A DNA stretch of 11,708 nucleotides from an uncultured Kiritimatiellota bacterium (GTDB lineage Bacteria; Verrucomicrobiota; Kiritimatiellia; RFP12; UBA1067), in contig CAKTZA010000089.1 of assembly GCA_934635045.1 (NCBI GenBank), positions 1 to 11,708 of the forward strand, given 5' to 3'. Position numbers and translations under genes: made by a program. Positions 1 to 5,846 of this stretch are shown here, in pieces (the stretch's first letter is position 1; each line of letters starts with the position of its first letter). The notes beneath the pieces are model-generated. The model was not told the origin of the DNA. It did not search any database and saw nothing but the letters and a program-made list of their open reading frames with translations.

Positions 1-25
1 CCCCCCCCCCCCCCCCCCCCCCCCC
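1..25. repeat. 25-base C homopolymer at window edge (G25 on minus strand)
   Basis: The first 25 bases are all C. Read on the minus strand they form a G tract at the 3' end of the open frame of the truncated secreted-protein gene, where they would encode consecutive glycines. A run this long at the very end of the sequence is either a sequencing artefact (poly-G at read ends, typical of two-colour Illumina chemistry) or a real long G tract that stopped the assembly. The second case is not excluded, because a 16-base tract of the same strand orientation lies inside the window at 7455-7470. Confidence 0.9.
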
Positions 26-381
26 GGCAGGGAGATTTGCGCGACGGCGTCCTGCGCGGCAAAGGCCGCGCCCTTCTTCGCCGCGTCCGTCGTCGCGTGC
101 AGCCCGATTGCCGGCGTGCCGCCATTGCCGAAGAAGAAGCCGACCGGCCATTCGCCGCGCGCCACATCGACCGCCGGCATCAGGAACGAGCCGTCCGCGC
201 AGAACGTCGCCGAATCGCCGACCTCCGCCGCGCGCAGGACAAGGTCGCCCGCAAGCGTCTCGCCATCGGCGAACGCCTGCTGCGTCTCCGCCGCCGACGC
301 GGCGTACGCGACGGACAGCGCGAAGACGGCTGTCGCCTGGCGAATCGATCGGTTCAGGGATGTTCCTTTGAGCGTCTGCAT
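1..381 (-). CDS. secreted protein of unknown function, N-terminal part (3' end off the window)
   Basis: The ATG at 381 opens a frame that runs to the window edge (127 codons). The N-terminus MQTLKGTSLNRSIRQ is basic and is followed by a short hydrophobic stretch (ATAVFALSVAYAASA) with a likely signal-peptidase site near residues 30-32, so export is expected. The rest is Ala/Gly/Asp-rich (for example EWPVGFFFGNGG and TPAIGLHATTDAAKKG) and I do not recognise a family. The start is supported by AAGGA about 10 bases upstream and by a promoter at 452-481. The sequence ends in consecutive GGG codons from the terminal G tract, so residues after about 118 are unreliable. The same frame is open upstream into the folate cyclo-ligase gene, so this could instead be the C-terminal half of a fusion. 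I think a separate gene is more likely because of its own promoter, ribosome binding site and signal peptide. Confidence 0.6.
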   Translation of the reverse strand, partial: MQTLKGTSLNRSIRQATAVFALSVAYAASAAETQQAFADGETLAGDLVLRAAEVGDSATFCADGSFLMPAVDVARGEWPVGFFFGNGGTPAIGLHATTDAAKKGAAFAAQDAVAQISLPGGGGGGGG

Positions 382-1083
382 TGTGTGAGTCCTTGTTTTC
401 TTTTCGTGTTTCGTGTCGCCGGATTCCTCCCTCTGCGGGGGTCTGCGCGGAATTGTACCATTTTCCGGCGAGGCCTGACAACCCAAACGTGCCTCTTTTG
501 CGAAACAAAATCTTGCCTCCGTTGCGAACACGGCGCACCCTGTCGCGCAGACGACGTCCGTCAGCCGGACGTCATGCGGCTCGGACGGCAGGACGTCGAC
601 GACCTGGAACGAATAGGCGACGCCGAGCCTCTGCGCCGTCGGCTCGGCGGACGCCAGGAGGCGATCATACCAGCCGCCGCCGTAGCCGAGGCGGCGTCCG
701 TCGCGCGTGAAGGCGAGGCCCGGCACAAGCCACGCCGTCGGGCACGCGGCGTCCGGCGAGGCGTCACGCGGTTCGCGGATGCCGTGCGGCCCGAGGCGCA
801 GGCAATCTGGGGACAGGCCCCGCAGTTCGGCAAGTTCGTACGTCTCGCCCGTCCAGCGCGGCGCGAGCAGGCGGATGCCACGCGCAAGGGCCGTCTCGAT
901 GAACGGCGTGAGGTCGATCTCGTCCGGCCCGGCCAGGTAGACGGCGACCGCCGAGCCGAGCGGCCGCGCGAGCAGGCGCGCGCAGACGAGTCGCGACACG
1001 CGCGCGCGCTCCGCCGGAGCGACGCCCCTGCGCCGCGCGCGCATCTCGGCGCGCCACGCGGCCTTCTGTTCGCGCGCCGTCAC
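1..1083 (-). CDS. 5-formyltetrahydrofolate cyclo-ligase, frame with no stop before the next gene
   Basis: This enzyme (MTHFS, YgfA family) converts 5-formyl-THF to 5,10-methenyl-THF using ATP. The recognisable domain covers residues 1 to about 185 (about 1083-527), near the usual family length. It begins with the basic helix EQKAAWRAEMRARRR, continues with VAVYLAGPDEIDLTPFI and HGIREPR, and has the signature GYGGGWYDR at residues 133-141 followed by LPSEPHDV at 166-172. The start is the GTG at 1083, which overlaps the TGA of the upstream lipoprotein gene (1082-1080), implying coupled translation. The oddity is the 3' end: no TAA, TAG or TGA occurs after the domain. The frame runs through a lower-GC, intergenic-looking stretch with a promoter, meets the ATG at 381 in phase (codon 235) and stays open to position 1. 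The true end of the protein cannot be fixed: it may be a lost stop, a sequence error or a genuine fusion. Confidence 0.85.
   Translation of the reverse strand, partial: MTAREQKAAWRAEMRARRRGVAPAERARVSRLVCARLLARPLGSAVAVYLAGPDEIDLTPFIETALARGIRLLAPRWTGETYELAELRGLSPDCLRLGPHGIREPRDASPDAACPTAWLVPGLAFTRDGRRLGYGGGWYDRLLASAEPTAQRLGVAYSFQVVDVLPSEPHDVRLTDVVCATGCAVFATEARFCFAKEARLGCQASPENGTIPRRPPQREESGDTKHEKKTRTHTMQTLKGTSLNRSIRQATAVFALSVAYAASAAETQQAFADGETLAGDLVLRAAEVGDSATFCADGSFLMPAVDVARGEWPVGFFFGNGGTPAIGLHATTDAAKKGAAFAAQDAVAQISLPGGGGGGGG
452..481 (-). promoter_or_regulatory. sigma70-type promoter for the truncated secreted-protein gene
   Basis: On the minus strand TTGTCA (481-476) is followed after 18 bases by TACAAT (457-452), preceded by TGG to form TGGTACAAT. 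This is one base from the TGGTATAAT box found at other gene starts here. It lies about 70 bases upstream of the ATG at 381, in DNA of lower GC than the flanking genes, yet within a frame that is still open from the upstream gene. Confidence 0.6.
490..528 (-). repeat. two 15-base direct repeats just upstream of a -35 box
   Basis: On the minus strand TTCGCAACGGAGGCA (528-514) and TTCGCAAAAGAGGCA (504-490) differ at two positions and are spaced 24 bases start to start. The nearer copy ends 9 bases before the -35 hexamer of the promoter at 452-481. This is the usual place for activator half-sites, but a regulatory role is only inferred. The repeats also translate as FATEAR/FAKEAR in the open cyclo-ligase frame. 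Confidence 0.4.
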
Positions 1084-1655
1084 AGGGCGGGGTTCTGGAA
1101 CTCGCGCACGACGTCGAGGAGCTGCTCGGCGAGGTCGGGGTCCTCCTCGAACATGTTGACGTTGTCCGAATACGTGTTGTTGCAGAGGTTCGCCTTGACC
1201 GCGATGAAGCGGTCGTGCGACGCCTTCTTGGACGACTTGAACGTCTTCTCCCGGTCGAGGACGCCGAAGTTGACGAGGTTCTGGAAGATGTCGTTCGCCG
1301 CCTTCGGGTCGATCTGCAGGCGGAAGGTCTTGATCTGGCCCCAGTCGTCGTCCGTGTGCCGCTTGGCGAAGTCGTTCGAGACGAGTTCGCTCGTGCCCTT
1401 CTTCACGAGGACGAGTCCGTTGCCGTAGATCTCGACGCCGATGCGGCGGATCGGCTCGCGGCTCATGTTGTAGTAGTGGATGATCACCCAGTTGAGCGAA
1501 CTCTCCTTCACCGTGATGTACGGATCGACCCAGAACGGCCCGCAGCCGGAGAGAATCGGCAGCAAAAGGGCCACGCCCCCCACAAGCACGGCCGACAAGA
1601 ATCGCCGCACGCCCTTCTTCCTTCCGTTTCCAACACCCTGTTCCGTCTGTTTCAT
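1080..1655 (-). CDS. lipoprotein of unknown function
   Basis: This is a 191-residue protein with a lipoprotein signal: basic segment GRKKGVRR, hydrophobic stretch, then LSGC with the lipidated Cys at residue 38. The mature part (for example ITVKESSLNWVIIHYYNMS, RRIGVEIYGNG, DRFIAVKANLCNNTYSDN) is mixed alpha/beta in look, and I do not recognise the family. The ATG at 1655 is preferred because GGAGGA lies 7 bases before it. Two other starts are possible: ATG 1748, closer to the promoter at 1772-1801 and behind AAGGAAAGGAAG, which would add 31 residues before the signal; and GTG 1610, which would give a shorter, more typical signal peptide. Its stop overlaps the GTG of the folate cyclo-ligase gene, so the two form an operon with no obvious functional link. 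Confidence 0.75.
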   Translation of the reverse strand: MKQTEQGVGNGRKKGVRRFLSAVLVGGVALLLPILSGCGPFWVDPYITVKESSLNWVIIHYYNMSREPIRRIGVEIYGNGLVLVKKGTSELVSNDFAKRHTDDDWGQIKTFRLQIDPKAANDIFQNLVNFGVLDREKTFKSSKKASHDRFIAVKANLCNNTYSDNVNMFEEDPDLAEQLLDVVREFQNPAL

Positions 1656-1662
1656 CCTTTTG

Positions 1663-1668
1663 TCCTCC
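1663..1668 (-). promoter_or_regulatory. ribosome binding site GGAGGA for the lipoprotein gene
   Basis: GGAGGA on the minus strand lies 7 bases upstream of the ATG at 1655. It is the strongest Shine-Dalgarno match among the three possible starts, so it decides the start chosen here. Confidence 0.6.
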
Positions 1669-1771
1669 GCATGGCCGATGTCCGAGCCGCCGACAGCCGC
1701 CGCGTGACAGGCCGCCGGAGCAATTCCATTTTTTTGAGCAGTCCGCATCTTCCTTTCCTTTCTCGCGGACT

Positions 1772-1801
1772 ATGATACCATTTTGGCGGCCCGTCGCGCA
1801 A
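1772..1801 (-). promoter_or_regulatory. promoter upstream of the lipoprotein / folate cyclo-ligase operon
   Basis: TGGTATCAT on the minus strand (1780-1772) is one base from the recurrent TGGTATAAT box. TTGCGC (1801-1796) lies 18 bases upstream of TATCAT as a partial -35. That -35 overlaps the loop and one arm of the hairpin at 1785-1818, so hairpin and promoter share bases. Confidence 0.5.
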
Positions 1802-1818
1802 GGCGGCGACGGGCCGCC
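1785..1818 (-). terminator. perfect 13-bp hairpin downstream of comF, without a U run
   Basis: GGCGGCCCGTCGC at 1785-1797 is perfectly complementary to GCGACGGGCCGCC at 1806-1818, with an 8-base loop. It starts 40 bases after the comF stop codon, which suits a transcription-end structure. On the minus strand it is followed by AAAA rather than T residues, so it is not a canonical intrinsic terminator. It may instead pause polymerase or protect the 3' end. It overlaps the next promoter. Confidence 0.45.
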
Positions 1819-1858
1819 GCCGGGCCCGCTCCGGCTCGCGTCTCTCCCGCCGCCGCCC

Positions 1859-2575
1859 TTACGTGTGGAGCGAGCGGACGAGCGAGACGCACCAGACGCG
1901 CGCGGCGCCGGCGCGCTTCAGCTCCGCCGCGCACTCCGAGAGCGTCGAGCCCGTCGTCATCACGTCATCGACGACAAGCGCCGTCTTCCCCGCGACGACG
2001 GCGGGCCGCATCACGCCGAACGTGCCGATCACGTTCGTGCGCCGCTCGGCCTCGCTCAGCCGCCCCTGCCGCTTCGGCGCGTTCTTCCGCCGCAGCACGA
2101 ACGGCGGACAGGGCTTGCCCAGCCGCCGCGCAAGCGGCTTCGCGAGGACGCGGCACGGCGTGTAGCCGCGATCCCAGAGGTGAAAGAGCGTCGACGGCAC
2201 GGAGAGGACGCAATCGATCTTCGCGACGTCAAACCGCGCGCGCACCGCCGCTTCGAGGAAGTCCACAAGATCGTCCCGCAGCCAGTAGTGGTTGCGGAAC
2301 TTGAAGGCGTTCAGCATCTCGCGCGCCTCGCCGTCCATCCGCAGCGCGCTCGCCGCGCGGTCGAAGCGCGGACGGTACGCGCGGCAGTCCTCGCAGAGGA
2401 ATTCCTCGTCCAGCCCCAGCGCATCGCGTCCGCACCGCCGGCAGCAGCCCGTCGCCGGGACGAAGGACAGGCGGTTCAGGCAGTCCGAACAGACGTGACG
2501 CCCGGGCCTGTCGACCGGGCGTCCGCAGACCTCGCACGTGCGAGGCCACACGATGTCGAGAACCTTAGCGAGCAA
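1859..2575 (-). CDS. comF: ComF family phosphoribosyltransferase-like protein
   Basis: This 238-residue protein has the standard ComF/GntX layout. The N-terminus carries a double zinc-finger-like region with paired Cys at C14/C17, C29/C32, C45/C48 and C61/C64. The C-terminus carries a type I phosphoribosyltransferase domain with the PRPP-binding motif VVDDVMTTGST at 201-211. Members are linked to DNA uptake in Bacillus and Haemophilus, but the domain is found in many bacteria not known to be competent, and the substrate is generally unknown. The proposed start is TTG at 2575, inside the end of the nucleotidyltransferase gene (overlap 11 bases). It is chosen because families of this type begin about ten residues before the first CxxC, as seen here (WPRTCEVCG). 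GTG at 2551 is the next option. No clear ribosome binding site is visible, so translational coupling is likely. Confidence 0.9.
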   Translation of the reverse strand: MLAKVLDIVWPRTCEVCGRPVDRPGRHVCSDCLNRLSFVPATGCCRRCGRDALGLDEEFLCEDCRAYRPRFDRAASALRMDGEAREMLNAFKFRNHYWLRDDLVDFLEAAVRARFDVAKIDCVLSVPSTLFHLWDRGYTPCRVLAKPLARRLGKPCPPFVLRRKNAPKRQGRLSEAERRTNVIGTFGVMRPAVVAGKTALVVDDVMTTGSTLSECAAELKRAGAARVWCVSLVRSLHT

Positions 2576-3473
2576 GCAGGTTCGCGGGGTATTCGCCCGC
2601 CTCGACGAGCTTCCGGATCTCGGCCACGACGAACGGCTTGTCCTCGCGGTACGTGACGCCGAACCACGACGAGTCCGTCGGCAGAACCTTGCAGTCGGCC
2701 TTGCCTTCCTTGATCAGCTCGTCCACGACGAACGGGATGTACCACTCGCTCTTCATCTCCGTGCCGCGCGCGGCGAGGAACGTCGCGAAGCGCGTCTCCA
2801 GCTCGGCGAAGAGCTGCGGCGTGAAGCCCCAGCAGTTCATCGAGACGCGCGCGTCGAGCGGAACCTTGACGGGGTTCGCCTCGTCCTCGCGGTTCTCGGC
2901 CACGTCGCCGGCCCGCACAAGCTTCGTCATCTCGGTCACGCCCTTCAGCATGCCGTCGGCGGAAATGTCGCAGATGCCGCGCGCGACCGAGCCGTTTGCG
3001 GAAAGCGTCAGGTCGAGGCGGTAGCCGACCATCGCGAAGTGGAGCGACGCCGGATCGACGGACGTGAGGTACGCGCCGAGCTTGGCCATCGCGTCACGCC
3101 CGTAGAAGTCGTCGGCGTTGATGACGGCGAACGGCTCCTTCACGACGTGGCGCGCCGCGCGCGTCGCGTGCGCCGTGCCCCACGGCTTCGTGCGGCCTTC
3201 GGGGAACGTGTAGGGCGCTGGCAGGTCGTTCAGGTCCTGATAGCAGTAGTCGACGGCGACAAGGCCCTCGTACTTCTTGCCGACCTTCTCCTTGAACTCG
3301 GCCTCGAAGTCCTTGCGGATGACGAAGACGACCTTGCCGAAGCCGCCGCGAATCGCGTCGAAGACGGAGTAGTCGAGAATGGCCTCGCCCGAGGGGCCCA
3401 CGGGGTCAACCTGTTTCAGCCCGCCATAGCGGCTGCCCATGCCGGCGGCGAGAACAACGAGAGTCGGTTTCAT
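2565..3473 (-). CDS. sugar-1-phosphate nucleotidyltransferase (NTP_transferase fold)
   Basis: This 302-residue cytoplasmic enzyme probably makes an NDP-sugar from an NTP and a sugar 1-phosphate. The N-terminus LAAGMGSRYGGLKQ (residues 8-21) is the nucleotide-binding signature (GxGxRxGxxK, with Lys20 as the catalytic Lys of the family). PWGTAHA at 97-103 and NADDFYG at 119-125 (metal-binding Asp pair) follow in the expected order. It resembles the short glucose-1-phosphate uridylyl/thymidylyltransferase-like proteins seen in Bacteroidetes and PVC bacteria more than classical GalU. The exact sugar and nucleotide cannot be read from sequence. The ATG at 3473 is chosen over an in-frame ATG at 3521, because the signature normally begins within a few residues of the start, AAAGGAAA lies about 10 bases upstream, and the upstream ATG falls inside the promoter box. 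comF overlaps its 3' end. Confidence 0.88.
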   Translation of the reverse strand: MKPTLVVLAAGMGSRYGGLKQVDPVGPSGEAILDYSVFDAIRGGFGKVVFVIRKDFEAEFKEKVGKKYEGLVAVDYCYQDLNDLPAPYTFPEGRTKPWGTAHATRAARHVVKEPFAVINADDFYGRDAMAKLGAYLTSVDPASLHFAMVGYRLDLTLSANGSVARGICDISADGMLKGVTEMTKLVRAGDVAENREDEANPVKVPLDARVSMNCWGFTPQLFAELETRFATFLAARGTEMKSEWYIPFVVDELIKEGKADCKVLPTDSSWFGVTYREDKPFVVAEIRKLVEAGEYPANLLAR

Positions 3474-3509
3474 CTGCTCAGTTTCCTTTCTGTTGAAAAG
3501 TGAGCGTGT

Positions 3510-3518
3510 ATTATACCA
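3510..3518 (-). promoter_or_regulatory. extended -10 promoter of the nucleotidyltransferase-comF operon
   Basis: A perfect TGGTATAAT on the minus strand lies 37 bases upstream of the ATG at 3473. No good -35 hexamer is visible at 17-18 bases. The TG extension may compensate. Confidence 0.65.
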
Positions 3519-3548
3519 CATTCGCCGCGCCGCCTGTCGCCGCCGGCT

Positions 3549-5834
3549 TTACGCCGTCGCGAAGAACGCGCTCACGCGCGCCAGCAGGTCGCCCGCCTCG
3601 GACACCGTGTGCACGGACGCGGGAATCGACTTGCGGAAGAGCGCGCCGTAGTTCTTCGTCACGAGGCGCGGGTCGCTGACGATCACGACGCCGCGGTCCG
3701 ACTTCGTGCGGATGAGCCGCCCGAACCCCTGACGGAACTTGATGACGGCCTCCGGCAGCGCGTAGTCGCGGAACGAGCTGCCGCCCGCGCGGTCGATCAT
3801 CTCGGAACGCGCCTCGACGACGGGATCGCCCACCTGCGCGAACGGCAGGCGCGCGAGGACAACGCACGACAGCGCCTCGCCCGCGACGTCGACGCCCTCC
3901 CAGAAGCTCTGCGCACCGAACAGCACCGTGTTCGCGCGCCCCTTGAGCTGCCGCGTCATCGCCTCGCGCGACAGCCCCTCACCCTGCACGAGCAGCGTGA
4001 CGCCCGCCGCCGCAAGCGGCTCGTGCGCGTGCGCGGCGACGGCGTTCATCATCTCGTAGCTCGTGAAGAGGACGAGCGCCCGCCCCTGCGTGATCGCGAA
4101 GAGGTCGCGGAGAAACCCCGCCAGCGCCTCCGCATACGCCGCCGAGTCTGCCGCCGGGTCGGGCAGGCAGTCCGGCGCGAGGACGAGCGCCTGGCGGAAG
4201 TAGTCGAACGGCGAGGTCGCCGTCAGGAAGCGGAAGCGCTCCTTCGTCCCCAGCCGCCGCGCCATGTACTTGAAGTCGTTGCCGACGCGCAGGGTCGCCG
4301 AGCAGAGCACGACCGAGTCCTTCACGTCGTAGAAGATGCGCTTCAGGTCGTCCGCGACCGAGAGCGGCGCGGCCACGAGCCGCACATAGGCGGCGCGGCG
4401 CTCCGACCGCACCCGCTCCGCCCAGTAGGCGTGCGTCGCCTTGTCGCCGCGCAGCACGAAGTTCGTCTCGTTCGCGAACGCAACCAGCGACTCGGCGATG
4501 CCCGCGACCTGCGCGGAGAGGTCGCCGAGGTAGTTGAGCTCCCCGTCCGGCACGGCGCCGTCGAGCGTGTCCCGGAGGTCGTGCAGGAGGTTCACGAGCG
4601 CGGCAAGCTCGGCCTCCAGGCGGTTCTGCGCCGCCGCGAGCCGCCTCTCGTCCCAGGCCTCGGCCTCGTAGGGCTTGAAGAGCCCGTGCAGGGAATAGGC
4701 CCGCACCCCGTCGTCCGCCACGCGATAGCGGCAGACCGCACGGTCCTTCGCCGGCTTCAGGAGCTGCGCGGCGACCTCGGCGAGCACGTCCGCCGCGTTC
4801 ACGATGCGCATCGAGAGGCGCGAGGCGTCCGACAGGAGGCGCATCACCTTCTCGCCGGACGCGCTGCCCGCGAACGCGCCCTTCTGGAACTGGCGCTCGA
4901 CCGACGCGAGCGTGCCGGAGACGCGCGGGTTGCGCCCGCGTCCGCGCCGCTGGAGGCGGCCCAGGATGCGCGTCAGGGCCGGCAGCGAGAACTCCACGCG
5001 CAGGTAGTCCGTCGCGATCGACTCCAGGTTGTGCGCCTCGTCCATCACGAGCCGCCCGTAGCTCGGCAGGATGCCGCTCCCCGGCGCCGTCGCCTCGGCG
5101 AGGACGAGCGCGTGGTTCGCGATGACGAGGTGCGCCTCGGCGGCGGCCTTGCGCGCCTTGTAGACGAAGCATCGCGTGTAGTAGGGGCAGCGCCGCCCGC
5201 TGCACTCGTCGCCGGGGCAGGCGAGGAGCGCGCGCGGCAGCCCCTCGTAGGAGTCGAGGTCGCCGTCCGGCGTGTGCCGGAGCCAGTCGATGAACGCCGG
5301 CATGAGCGCCTGCTCGTCGGCGGACATCGTCCAGTACCCGGCGGCGAAGAACTCGCCCACGGCCCGGAGGCAGAGGTAGTTCGTGCGGCCCTTCAGCAGC
5401 GCGACCCTGAACTTCGCGGCGGCGTCGCCGAGGATGCGGCGCGCGCGGGGGATGTCGGACGAGACGAGCTGCGACTGGAGGTTGCGCGTCGCCGTCGAGA
5501 CGACGACGGGCGTGTCGTTCGTCCACGCCCAGAGGATGGACGGCACGAGGTAGGCGAGCGACTTGCCGACGCCCGTGCCGGCCTCGACGACGAGGTGCTC
5601 GCGCGCATTGAACGCGGCGGCGATCGCGCCCGTCATGTCAATCTGGCCGGGGCGCTCCTCGTAGCCCTCCATGCGGCCGAGCGTGCCGCCCGCGCGCAGG
5701 TGATCCTGCACGGCCGCGACGTCAATCGGCGCGCAGTCCTCGTGCGTAGGCAGGTGGCGCGTCCGCGCGGCGTCGGGACGCTCCGGAATGAACCCCGCCC
5801 AGTTCGGGTCGTCGATGAAGGCCGCCGGCGTCAT
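3549..5834 (-). CDS. dinG: ATP-dependent DNA helicase, DinG/XPD family with Fe-S cluster
   Basis: This 761-residue superfamily 2 helicase is of DinG type: a 5'-3' helicase acting on damaged or structured DNA such as R-loops and forks. Motif I is AGTGVGKS at 85-92, and DEAH lies at 265-268 (motif II). Between them Cys211-x4-Cys216-x5-Cys222 has exactly the spacing of the E. coli DinG cluster Cys; Cys155 would be the fourth ligand. The C-terminal helicase half includes FWEGVDV (644-650) and QGFGRLIR (702-709, motif VI). There is no N-terminal exonuclease domain. The ATG at 5834 follows the dnaB stop by 12 bases with no promoter between, so it is probably co-transcribed with dnaB. This is a replication/repair pair, although no strong ribosome binding site is seen. 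Confidence 0.92.
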   Translation of the reverse strand: MTPAAFIDDPNWAGFIPERPDAARTRHLPTHEDCAPIDVAAVQDHLRAGGTLGRMEGYEERPGQIDMTGAIAAAFNAREHLVVEAGTGVGKSLAYLVPSILWAWTNDTPVVVSTATRNLQSQLVSSDIPRARRILGDAAAKFRVALLKGRTNYLCLRAVGEFFAAGYWTMSADEQALMPAFIDWLRHTPDGDLDSYEGLPRALLACPGDECSGRRCPYYTRCFVYKARKAAAEAHLVIANHALVLAEATAPGSGILPSYGRLVMDEAHNLESIATDYLRVEFSLPALTRILGRLQRRGRGRNPRVSGTLASVERQFQKGAFAGSASGEKVMRLLSDASRLSMRIVNAADVLAEVAAQLLKPAKDRAVCRYRVADDGVRAYSLHGLFKPYEAEAWDERRLAAAQNRLEAELAALVNLLHDLRDTLDGAVPDGELNYLGDLSAQVAGIAESLVAFANETNFVLRGDKATHAYWAERVRSERRAAYVRLVAAPLSVADDLKRIFYDVKDSVVLCSATLRVGNDFKYMARRLGTKERFRFLTATSPFDYFRQALVLAPDCLPDPAADSAAYAEALAGFLRDLFAITQGRALVLFTSYEMMNAVAAHAHEPLAAAGVTLLVQGEGLSREAMTRQLKGRANTVLFGAQSFWEGVDVAGEALSCVVLARLPFAQVGDPVVEARSEMIDRAGGSSFRDYALPEAVIKFRQGFGRLIRTKSDRGVVIVSDPRLVTKNYGALFRKSIPASVHTVSEAGDLLARVSAFFATA

Positions 5835-5846
5835 GCGTCAAACCGT

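Noticed and set aside
561..887. Minus-strand frames at 561-887 and 764-1057
   Set aside because: They are alternative frames of the folate cyclo-ligase gene, with Arg/Ser/Ala-rich translations and no family match.
37..1428. Open frame of 463 codons on the plus strand
   Set aside because: It lies antisense to the cyclo-ligase and the lipoprotein and is Arg-rich without motifs; the minus strand shows the clear GYGGGWYDR enzyme signature.
3474..3521. Upstream ATG at 3521 as start of the nucleotidyltransferase
   Set aside because: It would place the promoter box TGGTATAAT inside the coding sequence and add residues before a signature that normally sits at the N-terminus.
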